From an uncultured Prevotella sp. (GTDB taxonomy: Bacteria > Bacteroidota > Bacteroidia > Bacteroidales > Bacteroidaceae): DNA of 38,656 nucleotides. A program made the translations under genes and the position numbers. The DNA is taken from the NCBI GenBank assembly GCA_905233425.1, contig CAJOEC010000075.1, positions 1 to 38,656 on the forward strand. Direction: 5' to 3'. Below the pieces are notes generated by a model. That model saw only the letters and a program-made list of their open reading frames with translations, was not told the DNA's origin and did no database searches. Shown piece by piece: positions 7,209-14,325 of this stretch (positions are counted from its first letter, which is position 1; the number at the start of each line of letters is the position of its first letter).

Positions 7209-7544
7209 TCATTCTTCCTTTAGCCCGAACTCTCTTTTTATGCTCTCTACTTCACTCAGAATATAGTGCAGGCTTTTATCCAGCTTCGCAATCTGTATGC
7301 GGGTAAGCTCCTGCTGCCTATATCCCTTCGGCTGGTCGAACAGCTCGGTGATATGGCAGGGGATAGCGTCTGCGATCCTCTGGAGTACCTTGTATGTCGG
7401 ATTGGGTTCAATAAGTCCGGCGGATGTTTGCCTACCCTTGATGGTCTGCTGAAGAGCAGAACGAGTTATTTCTTTCTCACCGTTCTCCCTGCCTCATCCC
7501 GACCAAAAGCCAGATGGAAGTAACTGTTATTCAGTTGCTTCCAT
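7209..7544 (-). pseudogene. Broken helix-turn-helix (XRE-like) regulator
   Basis: On the minus strand, 7493-7209 is open without any Met and reads KEITRSALQQTIKGRQTSAG, LIEPNPTYKVLQRIADAI, PCHITELFDQP and a helical tail ending FGLKEE. NPTYKVLQRIADA...ELFDQP is the second half of an XRE HTH domain. Just upstream another frame gives NSYFHLAFGRDEAGRTVRKK and a stop. One extra A in GAAAGAAAT (near 7476-7480) would join them as VRKKITRSALQQ. A possible ATG lies at 7544, 33 nt after the DUF3667 stop, but a second disruption would then be needed. The gene looks inactive. The plus-strand frame over the same stretch has no recognisable content. Confidence 0.65.
7514..7544. repeat. Near-perfect palindrome over the start of the broken HTH gene
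   Basis: ATGGAAGTAACTG and CAGTTGCTTCCAT (13-bp arms, one mismatch, 5-nt loop TTATT). Read on the minus strand, the putative start codon lies in the stem. It could serve as a weak terminator for the DUF3667 gene; the T-run is poor on both strands. Confidence 0.5.
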
Positions 7545-7577
7545 TTATATTAAACGCCTTTCTATTTTGATGGTCCT

Positions 7578-8558
7578 CTAATACATGGATGCGAAATAGC
7601 AGCCGACGGCGAAACCGATGCCGATGACGAAGAGCAAGGCAAAGAAAAAGAAGATGAACAATCCCACTGCCGCACGCCATATTGTCTGAAGCCAACTATA
7701 GCCCGAAAACTGCTTCAAGGGAATGATTGCCAAAAGAAATATGTGCAATCCACGTATCTCGGTAATACAAAGTATTGACGCCACAATCAAGTAAATCATA
7801 AGCATGTTGGTGGAATAGAGCATGGCCACGAAAAACTCCGAGTACCTCATTCCGGGAATTGAAGGGCTGTGGCGGAACATCAGGTAGAGCGGACCCGAAA
7901 TGACGAGAAGGCCGACAAGCATGATGAATGTCAGGTTTTTGTAGACCCATTCGTAGAGATCCTTGCTGATGAATGTCATGACTTTCTGAGCTATATGGTC
8001 AATCTTTTCCTCGGCCTCATTCACCTCTTCTTCCTCCTCTGGCGACAACTCAACCTCGTCTCCTTCCACATCTGTCTGGTTGTCGTGTTTCCAATCAATT
8101 TTAATGCCATTCTCGTCCTGTATCTGCGAGCGTGAGAAGCCCCTCTCAAAACTGTCCTTGTTTTTCTTCATACGGTTCTCCATGCGTATGTTGAGACCCG
8201 AACTGACGAGCAGCGACAATGCCATGAGCAGGAAGAACATCTTGAACGGCGGGAAATAGGCCATCTGCATTCCGCTCAGATAGTCACGAATCATATAGCC
8301 CGGCCGGAGCACAAGGTCGCGGATGGTGCGGAACATGCCCCTGTTTCCCAGTCCCCACACGTCGATGAACAGTAGGAAGGCCTTCTTGAACGAATAGCGG
8401 CCCACCTTAGCCGACTGTCCGCAACGGGGGCAGAAATTGCCCTGGTAGTGGGTGCCGCAGGTGGCACAGTCGTGCTCCTCATCAGAGAGAGGAAGCACAT
8501 GGTGGGGCTGCTTCTGCCACCCCCTGAACGAGTCATATTTTTCCTTGATAATTGCCAT
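7578..8558 (-). CDS. DUF3667 membrane protein with N-terminal zinc ribbon
   Basis: 326 aa. A zinc ribbon is at residues 31-46 (C31-x2-C34...C43-x2-C46, CATCGTHYQGNFCPRCGQ). It is followed by YSFKKAF...DVWGLGNRGMFRTI and LRPGYMIRDYLSG, then about five membrane helices. An acidic loop (SPEEEEEVNEAEEKID) lies near the middle. This order is the DUF3667 family of Bacteroidetes, function unknown. The -7 box TACCTTTG (8574-8567) ends only 8 nt before the ATG, so the mRNA is nearly leaderless. The downstream broken HTH gene could have been in the same unit. Confidence 0.85.
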   Translation of the reverse strand: MAIIKEKYDSFRGWQKQPHHVLPLSDEEHDCATCGTHYQGNFCPRCGQSAKVGRYSFKKAFLLFIDVWGLGNRGMFRTIRDLVLRPGYMIRDYLSGMQMAYFPPFKMFFLLMALSLLVSSGLNIRMENRMKKNKDSFERGFSRSQIQDENGIKIDWKHDNQTDVEGDEVELSPEEEEEVNEAEEKIDHIAQKVMTFISKDLYEWVYKNLTFIMLVGLLVISGPLYLMFRHSPSIPGMRYSEFFVAMLYSTNMLMIYLIVASILCITEIRGLHIFLLAIIPLKQFSGYSWLQTIWRAAVGLFIFFFFALLFVIGIGFAVGCYFASMY

Positions 8559-8566
8559 AGCGCGGG

Positions 8567-8574
8567 CAAAGGTA
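8567..8574 (-). promoter_or_regulatory. -7 element of the DUF3667 gene
   Basis: TACCTTTG on the minus strand (CAAAGGTA on plus). No clear -33 TTTG. The predicted start leaves a 5' leader of about 6 nt. Confidence 0.6.
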
Positions 8575-8681
8575 ATAAAAAGTTCGTAGTTAGAGGTTCA
8601 TTGTTCACCGCTATTTTCCAAAAAGATGTTAATTACCTGAATAATGAGCAGTCAACTATCGTCTATGAACTTGAATTGTTG

Positions 8682-8689
8682 TAACTTTG
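8682..8689 (+). promoter_or_regulatory. -7 element of the FetB-like gene
   Basis: TAACTTTG, ~28 nt before ATG 8718; no clear -33 TTTG. Confidence 0.5.
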
Positions 8690-8717
8690 CACCTATCAAA
8701 AAAAACATAAATGCGCT

Positions 8718-9545
8718 ATGACTATTCCCGTCTTGTCCCTCTTGGGCCTTGCCACCGTCCCCGCAGCGTCTCCTGCGGGTCTTCTGCCCATTCTCCTTCT
8801 TTTTGCGGCCTCGCTGGCACTTTTCTGGTACCTCGACCGCCGCACGCTGTCTCTCCTTTTCCGTGGTTTCGGCCTTTCAGTGCTTCGTCTGACAGCCATT
8901 GCCGGCTGCATCTGGCTGTTGTGGCGCAGCGACCGCTGGTGGGCCTACGGTCTGTGGCTTCTTGTGCTGGCCACGGTGTTGGCAGTCCTTGTCGTCGCCC
9001 GTGGCCGTCAGGAGTTGCGGCGTCTTTTGCTCCCCGTTGGCATATCCGTGGTGCTGTCTGTGGCCATTGTCAGTGGTGCTCTCATGGCCTGTCTGCCCTT
9101 GCACCTGCTGCTGCCCGTGGCTATGGTGCTTGCCGCCAGTCTCTACGTGCCGCTCTCCGACGCCCTCCGCACATACAATGCCAGCATGGCCCATACTCGC
9201 GACCATCGCATCTATCTCATAGCCAACGGGGCGACGCATCTCGAGGCTCTCATTCCCAGCATCAGGAGGGCGTTGCGGGCTGCTGCCGCTCCACTTGTGC
9301 GCCGCCTGGCGGCAAGTACTGCCCTTCTTGGCCCAATGCTGTTCTGGGGAATGCTCATGGGCGGAGCCTCGGTGGGAACAGCCCTTATGGCCACATTGCT
9401 CATGGTATGTGCATCCTTCTCCACCACTATGCTGGCCGTAGTGCTGGCCATAGCCATAGAAGACCGACTGACACACTACAAACAACGCCACGCTTCCGAA
9501 GGTTCGCCCGTCAGTCCCCCTCCCCAGCCGCAAGCGACACCATAG
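8718..9545 (+). CDS. fetB: FetB-like (UPF0014) ABC transporter permease
   Basis: 275 aa with seven or so hydrophobic helices. The conserved cytoplasmic block reads NGATHLEALIPSIRRALRAA, then APLVRR, then LLGPMLFWGMLMGGAS, and near the end AIAIEDRL. This corresponds to the LGA...AL..A..P......GL..LPGMM.G.L.GASP region of FetB/YbbM, the membrane part of the FetAB exporter implicated in iron homeostasis. The C-terminal tail is Pro-rich (SPPPQPQ). No FetA-type ATPase gene is adjacent, so the partner must be elsewhere. It converges with the vWA gene (11 bp between stops). The other long frame over this stretch (8711-9619) is a GC-driven shadow. Confidence 0.75.
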   Translation: MTIPVLSLLGLATVPAASPAGLLPILLLFAASLALFWYLDRRTLSLLFRGFGLSVLRLTAIAGCIWLLWRSDRWWAYGLWLLVLATVLAVLVVARGRQELRRLLLPVGISVVLSVAIVSGALMACLPLHLLLPVAMVLAASLYVPLSDALRTYNASMAHTRDHRIYLIANGATHLEALIPSIRRALRAAAAPLVRRLAASTALLGPMLFWGMLMGGASVGTALMATLLMVCASFSTTMLAVVLAIAIEDRLTHYKQRHASEGSPVSPPPQPQATP

Positions 9546-9556
9546 CCCTCACCTGT

Positions 9557-10843
9557 TCACTCCGTGTAATGGCTGATGAGGCGGACAATGAGGCTGTTGA
9601 GCTGTTCCACCTTGTATGAGCCTACTGAGGCGGCGATATGGTCAAAGCCTACGCCGCTGTCGTTTGTGATGAACACGTAGGTGCCGCCTGTGGTTATGGC
9701 AAAGAAGCGCAGCATGAACTCCGTCTCCTTGTCGACACCGCTGGCTGCGACGGGTATGATGCGTATGCCCTGGCGGGCACACTGAGTGACAGACCACTGC
9801 AACGAGCGTATGACGTCGGTCTCATGGTGGGCTGGGGCGTCGAGGATGAGGAAGGCCAGGCGTGTGCGGGCATTGCTGTCCCACGACAGGTCTTGCAGCA
9901 TTCGCTCCATGGCAGTATGCACGGCTTCAGGATAGTCATCGCCGCCATCAGCCTCCTGCTTGCTCACAAATGCCTTTGTGTCGTCGATATTCTCGGTGAA
10001 GTCAGAGTGGCGCGTCAGGTATTCGTCGCCCTCGTCGCGATAGAACAGTGCTGCCGTGCGCATCGTCGTGCCTGGCCTAACCGAGGCCGTCTTCGTGATG
10101 ATGTCCTCAAGGTCGTTCTTCAGGAAGTCTATCTCGTCGCCCATTGAGCCTGTCGCATCGACGATGAAGGCTATGTCGGCCTGCTGCCTGACCGTCCTCT
10201 GCGTGGCAATGGCGTAGTGGTTGACATATCTCTCACTGACCATCTCCACCGCAGGATCGCCGCCTTGCAGCGAGTCCCAGGGACACACCACAGGCTCACC
10301 CTCCATCATTCTGCCGTCGATGCTGATGCGGAGCAACGTGGGCGCTGCCGTCTGTTTCTGGCAGAGGCCCACCCAACAGTTGGCCTCACCGTGGTTGTCG
10401 GTGACAGTCTCCCAGATGTCAGCCGTTTGGCCGTCGTCGGCTACGCGCTGCAGCTTAACGCTAACACCCGCCAAAGCCTTTCCATCCTGGTCGGTCACAG
10501 CCACGGCCACGCGATTGTTGGTGAAGAACTGCCAGTATTCGCTCTTGTCGGAGAAGTCGTCACCCAGCATCAGTTTCGACCAATAGGGCCAGTGGGCCAG
10601 GTCGCACCACTCTCCGGCCGTAATCACTCCGGCCTGGCTGTTACCATTGTCCGTCTCGTCGCCAGTGCCGACATCTCCCATAGCGCCGTCTGCCAAGCCG
10701 TCCGATGCGGCCTCGCATTCCTCGTCAGTGTATCTGCTTTCGGCACCGCTACCACCGCCTGTGCCGCACGAGCTGACCATCGCCATTGTTCCCGCCAGCA
10801 ATATAATGCTGGCAAGGGTGTTTAAAAAAATCCTTTTCTTCAT
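9557..10843 (-). CDS. vWA-domain lipoprotein
   Basis: 428 aa. Signal peptide with lipobox (AMVSSC, Cys at residue 26), then a Gly/Asp/Glu-rich low-complexity linker (~27-75). Residues ~110-185 look like an Ig/carboxypeptidase-regulatory-type beta domain (VAVAVTDQDGKALAGVSVKL). Residues ~222-420 are a von Willebrand A domain with metal site D229-A-T-G-S233 (FIVDATGSMGDEIDF), GGDDYPEAVHTAM, and LAFLILDAP. It probably acts at the cell surface in metal-dependent binding; ligand unknown. The start is MKKRIF (10843), giving a normal signal peptide; the frame upstream adds 10 residues of no merit. Confidence 0.85.
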   Translation of the reverse strand: MKKRIFLNTLASIILLAGTMAMVSSCGTGGGSGAESRYTDEECEAASDGLADGAMGDVGTGDETDNGNSQAGVITAGEWCDLAHWPYWSKLMLGDDFSDKSEYWQFFTNNRVAVAVTDQDGKALAGVSVKLQRVADDGQTADIWETVTDNHGEANCWVGLCQKQTAAPTLLRISIDGRMMEGEPVVCPWDSLQGGDPAVEMVSERYVNHYAIATQRTVRQQADIAFIVDATGSMGDEIDFLKNDLEDIITKTASVRPGTTMRTAALFYRDEGDEYLTRHSDFTENIDDTKAFVSKQEADGGDDYPEAVHTAMERMLQDLSWDSNARTRLAFLILDAPAHHETDVIRSLQWSVTQCARQGIRIIPVAASGVDKETEFMLRFFAITTGGTYVFITNDSGVGFDHIAASVGSYKVEQLNSLIVRLISHYTE

Positions 10844-10880
10844 GTTATTGAGTGTGTTAATAAGGCAAAGCAATCCATCT

Positions 10881-10912
10881 GCAAAAGTATGTATTTTCCT
10901 TCATTGCCGCAA
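10881..10912 (-). promoter_or_regulatory. Promoter of the vWA lipoprotein gene
   Basis: On the minus strand: TTTG (10912-10909), 20 nt, TACTTTTG (10888-10881). Start near 10878, ~35 nt before the ATG. Lies back to back with the promoter at 10930-10960. Confidence 0.75.
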
Positions 10913-10929
10913 ATTTTTCAACACTTTTC

Positions 10930-10960
10930 TTTGCCGTTTCCCGAAATATTCGTTATTTTG
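10930..10960 (+). promoter_or_regulatory. Possible promoter for the gene at 11068
   Basis: TTTG (10930-10933), 19 nt, TTATTTTG (10953-10960; one mismatch to TAnnTTTG). Confidence 0.5.
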
Positions 10961-11067
10961 CACCCGCCGACCATCCTGCGGTGTAGGGGTTTGAGGGGAT
11001 TTGTAATCCCCGATGCCAGCCCGCAACGAAGGGAGGAGAGCGATATTTCATTTAATCATTTTACATT

Positions 11068-11397
11068 ATGACTGCAACGACAACCATTCCTTTGGAGGGA
11101 ATTATGACATTCCTCAACTCCATGTCGCTCAGCGCACAAAACAAGAGGTGGCTGGGTGAGCATCTCATTGAGCAGGCTGCCAAAGAGGAAAGCATGGCAG
11201 ATGATGCCCCGCACACCAAGCGGGTTGCAAAAGTGAAGCGTAGAGCCAATTCTCCCTCTGATGAAGAACTGGAACGGCGTATGACTAATCCCGCTCCAGC
11301 GCGTTTCCCCGAAACAGATATCAGCTGTTCGGAAATAAAAGGCATTATCGATGCTAATAGTGGAAGACTTATAAAAGGATTGGAAAGATGGCTGTAG
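11068..11397 (+). CDS. Small unknown protein, antitoxin-like in character
   Basis: 109 aa, no signal peptide or membrane helix. N-terminal helix SLSAQNKRWLGEHLIEQAAK, a basic middle (KRVAKVKRRA), and an acidic/helical end (LIKGLERWL). Small basic-acidic proteins of this kind often occur as antitoxin-like partners in Bacteroidetes, but I do not recognise a domain. The reading frame stays open for 55 more codons after the TAG at 11395 (to ~11563), with no recognisable motif; a short overlapping ATG frame at 11388 is also unremarkable. The remaining 265 bp to the next gene hold nothing else I can support. Confidence 0.6.
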   Translation: MTATTTIPLEGIMTFLNSMSLSAQNKRWLGEHLIEQAAKEESMADDAPHTKRVAKVKRRANSPSDEELERRMTNPAPARFPETDISCSEIKGIIDANSGRLIKGLERWL

Positions 11398-11662
11398 CAG
11401 CTGAACAAACCGCTTTCAAAGCAGTCGTTCTTTGTGACACACATCGTAACCTTCTTCAAAGTACGTCATGTGCTGAATACATATAATACATATATCAAAG
11501 CAGAATACTTTGACGTAATAATGAATAAAATCATAAACAGTATGTTTGACATTGATTTAGAATGAACTTGTTCACATAATATCATCAAACCAATGGACAG
11601 ACAAACATCGTTAGCGAAGTTCCCAGCTTAAGATGCTACCAAAACGCATAGACAGTGCTTCC

Positions 11663-11986
11663 CTAAGACTCATAAATAACCTGTTTGTCTCTTTCCACAT
11701 TATAATAATACATAGTGTGCGGTCCTTTGTGCCAGTCGGTCTTGGAATATGTGTGCACACTGAAATACTGCCAGAGGTCGAAGCCTCGCTCCATGATGGG
11801 GTATGCATAGAGCCGGAAGTCGTCGGTGTCGTTTCCCTTCTTATCCAATAGCAGCAGCAAGTCCCAGTCGGAGTCCTCCCGATTGTCATTACGGGCACGT
11901 GAACCATAAAGATATAGCGCACTGCCCTTGGGCAAGACTCGTGCCGCAACACTCCTTATATTGTCGATTACCTGCGCCTTCTCCAT
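11663..11986 (-). CDS. MNT-type minimal nucleotidyltransferase
   Basis: 107 aa. The polymerase-beta-like nucleotidyltransferase motif is clear: LYLYGSRARNDNREDSDWDL, with G28-S29 and metal-binding D40/D42. Beta strand LLLLLD follows. MNT proteins usually pair with a HEPN protein as a toxin-antitoxin system in which MNT adenylylates the HEPN toxin. No HEPN gene is adjacent on either side, so this copy is solitary. A second, truncated relative lies at 13755-13794. Confidence 0.85.
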   Translation of the reverse strand: MEKAQVIDNIRSVAARVLPKGSALYLYGSRARNDNREDSDWDLLLLLDKKGNDTDDFRLYAYPIMERGFDLWQYFSVHTYSKTDWHKGPHTMYYYNVERDKQVIYES

Positions 11987-12012
11987 ATTCCTAATATTTT
12001 CCTAATTCGTTG

Positions 12013-12042
12013 CAAAGTTACAAATATTTTTCGTAGAGCAAG
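12013..12042 (-). promoter_or_regulatory. Promoter of the MNT gene
   Basis: Minus strand: CTTG (12042-12039), 18 nt, TAACTTTG (12020-12013). Start ~24 nt before the ATG. Confidence 0.55.
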
Positions 12043-12104
12043 CATTTTCTCTTACTTTTTTAAAGATTATTGAAGAAAAAGGATAAACTCACAGTCTCTT
12101 TCTT

Positions 12105-12140
12105 CCCCAGCTCCATTCACTTGGAGCCGGGGATGATTTT
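12105..12140. terminator. Possible terminator hairpin
   Basis: CCCCAGCTCC (12105-12114) pairs with GGAGCCGGGG (12123-12132) with one mismatch; ATGATTTTTG follows. No plus-strand gene ends nearby, so its role is unclear. Confidence 0.35.
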
Positions 12141-12190
12141 TGATTTGGTGAGAAGATAGGCCAAAACAGTGAAATTACAACAAAAAAGGG

Positions 12191-12239
12191 TTTAAACCTG
12201 CTAAACTGCAAAAAAAAGAGCAAGTTTAGCAGGTTTAAA
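12191..12239. repeat. Perfect 17-bp inverted repeat upstream of the ATPase gene
   Basis: TTTAAACCTGCTAAACT (12191-12207) and its exact reverse complement (12223-12239), separated by 15 nt rich in A. It covers the position where the -33 element should lie and ends 13 bp before the -7 box, so it may be an operator or a structured upstream element. Confidence 0.8.
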
Positions 12240-12252
12240 GCAAAATATTTGT

Positions 12253-12260
12253 TACCTTTG
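12253..12260 (+). promoter_or_regulatory. -7 element of the ATPase gene
   Basis: TACCTTTG; TTTA stretches inside the inverted repeat stand where the -33 would be, with imperfect spacing. Predicted leader ~19 nt. Confidence 0.6.
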
Positions 12261-12281
12261 CACCCAAAATGCGATACAACC

Positions 12282-13700
12282 ATGCTAATAGGAAGACAAC
12301 AGGAGAAGGAGAAACTGCATGAGGCATACCAGTCTGAGTATTCAGAGTTTGTGGCCGTTTATGGACGCAGGAGAGTTGGCAAGACCTTCTTGATACGCGA
12401 GACCTTTAGCTACAAGTTCACGTTCGAGCACTCTGGCGTTGCCAAAGGCAACAACAGGACACAGTTGCGGGCTTTCAGGGACTCGCTTGAAGATGCCGGC
12501 ATGGGCAAGATGGGCATACCAGCCAACTGGATGGATGCCTTTGCCGCATTGCGACAGCTCATCAAGCGGTCGGCAGACGGCAAGAAGGTTGTCTTCATTG
12601 ACGAGACACCTTGGATGGACACACCACGCAGCGATTTCGTCCCGGCACTGGAATATTTCTGGAATGCCTTTGCATCGGCGCGTAAGGACGTGCTGCTGAT
12701 AATATGCGGCAGTGCTACGTCGTGGATTGTCAACAAGGTTCTGAAGAATCATGGCGGATTGCACAACCGTGTCACCTACCGTCTGCCCATACAGCCATTC
12801 ACCTTGTATGAGTGTGAACAATACATGCGGAGCCGCAAGATCGGCTTATCGCGTTACGACTTGTTGGAACTCTATATGGTCCTTGGGGGCGTACCTTTCT
12901 ATTGGTCGATGCTGGCACGAGGGGAAAGTGTGGCACAGAACATTGACAGGCTCGTCTTCGCTGAAAACGGCCCGCTGCACTATGAATTCAACGAACTGTA
13001 TGACTCGCTTTTCAAGAATCCCGAACAGTATATTACTGTTGTGATGGCTTTGGGAAAAGCAGGGCAGGGCATGACCAGGGACGAGATAGCCAATGCTTGC
13101 GGCCTTGACAACAATGGCAAGACGACACATATCCTTGACGATTTGCAGGAGTGTGGGTTCATACGTAAGATACCGACCTTCGGACTGAAGAACCAGGCCA
13201 CTTTCAAGCTGATAGACAATTTTACGTTGTTCTATCTGAAATTCATACGCGAGAACAGTGGCGGCGACGAGCAATTTTGGACCCACAGCTATCTGTCGCC
13301 AATACGCAGCGCGTGGGTGGGTCTGGCTTTTGAGAGAGTGTGTTTCCAGCATCTCAGGCAAATAAAGGCGGCGCTTGGCATCAGCGGTGTGGCTACCAAC
13401 ACATACGCCTGGCGCACTGGTACAGGCAAGAACGGGGAGGCGGGCGCACAGATAGACATGCTGATAGACCGGGCCGACAACATGGTAAACATCTGCGAGA
13501 TGAAATTCTCGAAACAGGAATATGTCGTGACGGCCGACGATGCCAAAAGCCTCCACCATAAGGCATGGCGGTTCGTCAATGAAAAAGGTCACGGCAAATC
13601 CGTCTGCCTGACGATGATTACGGTCAGCCCCATTTCCCACACTGGCTATTGGGGCGATATCCACCAGAACATTACAGCCGACGACCTATTCAAAGAATAA
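12282..13700 (+). CDS. AAA-type ATPase with C-terminal DUF234 nuclease-like domain
   Basis: 472 aa. P-loop GRRRVGKT (residues 28-35), Walker B KKVVFIDETPWMD (~101-113), sensor-like LLIICGSATSW, and VTYRLPIQPFTLYE. A winged-helix region follows (MTRDEIANACGLD...ILDDLQECGFIRK), then the C-terminal DUF234 domain with a PD-(D/E)xK-like core (QIDMLIDR...ICEMKFSK). These stand-alone ATPases are frequent and variable in Bacteroidetes and archaea; the role is not settled, with defence or mobile-element links suspected. The start is ATG 12282, 22 nt after the -7 box. Intact. Confidence 0.9.
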   Translation: MLIGRQQEKEKLHEAYQSEYSEFVAVYGRRRVGKTFLIRETFSYKFTFEHSGVAKGNNRTQLRAFRDSLEDAGMGKMGIPANWMDAFAALRQLIKRSADGKKVVFIDETPWMDTPRSDFVPALEYFWNAFASARKDVLLIICGSATSWIVNKVLKNHGGLHNRVTYRLPIQPFTLYECEQYMRSRKIGLSRYDLLELYMVLGGVPFYWSMLARGESVAQNIDRLVFAENGPLHYEFNELYDSLFKNPEQYITVVMALGKAGQGMTRDEIANACGLDNNGKTTHILDDLQECGFIRKIPTFGLKNQATFKLIDNFTLFYLKFIRENSGGDEQFWTHSYLSPIRSAWVGLAFERVCFQHLRQIKAALGISGVATNTYAWRTGTGKNGEAGAQIDMLIDRADNMVNICEMKFSKQEYVVTADDAKSLHHKAWRFVNEKGHGKSVCLTMITVSPISHTGYWGDIHQNITADDLFKE

Positions 13701-13754
13701 ACATTGACTGCCTGTATTTGACAATTATTGAGTTGTTTTTGATAAGAAACGACA

Positions 13755-13794
13755 CCACAGAGGCCGAAGTCCCGCTCAATGATGGGGTATGCAT
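13755..13794 (-). pseudogene. Fragment of a second MNT nucleotidyltransferase gene
   Basis: On the minus strand this reads YAYPIIERDFGL, matching YAYPIMERGFDL of the MNT protein at 11663-11986. At the DNA level CAGAGG...GATGGGGTATGCAT is shared with 11774-11810. Only this piece remains; the MITE at 13795 sits immediately beside it. Confidence 0.65.
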
Positions 13795-13968
13795 CAGATT
13801 AAACGCATTATAACGAAAAAAAACTTTTTATGGAAACGAATGTGAATAATATGAATAATTTATTCCACAAATATTTATAATTATTATTCATATTCGTGGG
13901 CAAAATTATAATTATTATTCAAATTCGTTTCCAAAATATTTATAATGCGTTTGGTCTGGGGTATGCAT
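13785..13968. mobile_element. 164-bp MITE-like element with 10-bp target duplication
   Basis: The element is 13795-13958. Its ends are CAGATTAAACGCATTATAA and the inverted copy of CAGACCAAACGCATTATAA (17 of 19 match). It is flanked by the direct repeat GGGTATGCAT at 13785-13794 and 13959-13968, consistent with a target-site duplication. The interior is AT-rich and itself largely palindromic (GGAAACGAAT...ATTCGTTTCC). It has no coding capacity. A second, incomplete copy lies at 38445-38563. A 10-bp duplication fits mobilisation by an IS4-like transposase, which is inference. Confidence 0.8.
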
Positions 13969-14019
13969 AGGTCTAAGGAATATAGGAATATAGGATTATT
14001 GCCCCCGAAAGTCCCAAAA

Positions 14020-14151
14020 AGTTCGCGCCGGGCGGACTCGGAGTTCGGACGGCGCGAACTGACAGTCCGCCCAGCGCGAACTGGGAGTCCGCGCCGGGCG
14101 GACTATTTGGCATGTCGGAGGCGACTATCTGGCGTGTCGGAGGCGTGGTGA
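14020..14151. repeat. Tandem array of 22-bp units
   Basis: Four units start at 14020, 14042, 14064 and 14086. Each begins AGT(T/C)CG and contains a matching (C/G)G(A)ACT-type inverted end, so single and neighbouring units can form hairpins. Two further 22-bp units with different sequence follow (14108 and 14130; TGGC(A/G)TGTCGGAGGCG). GC-rich, non-coding. The rest of the 13701-14325 gap holds the MNT fragment, the MITE and a promoter box. Confidence 0.75.
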
Positions 14152-14289
14152 AGCCTGAAGGGGCGGAAGTGGGCATGAAGGCCTTGCGAAATGTTGCCAA
14201 AAGCTATCGCAGATGTTTCATTTTCTTGTTTTTTCAGCCGAAAAACAGGAAATGAAACGAACGAGGACTGCTTTTCCACATCTTTTTTA

Positions 14290-14297
14290 TATCTTTG
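14290..14297 (+). promoter_or_regulatory. -7 element of the SGNH hydrolase gene
   Basis: TATCTTTG, 28 nt before ATG 14326. No clear TTTG at -33. Confidence 0.5.
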
Positions 14298-14325
14298 CCC
14301 GAAAAATCAATAACACTTCAAAACT

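Noticed and set aside
7266..7523. 85-aa plus-strand frame
   Set aside because: The opposite strand in the same stretch encodes recognisable HTH sequence, so this is a shadow.
8711..9619. 302-aa frame overlapping the FetB-like gene
   Set aside because: Composition is Ser/Cys/His/Arg-rich without any domain, while the other frame has clear membrane helices and FetB motifs.
12846..13664. 272-aa minus-strand frame inside the ATPase gene
   Set aside because: It is antisense to a well-conserved ATPase and has no recognisable content.
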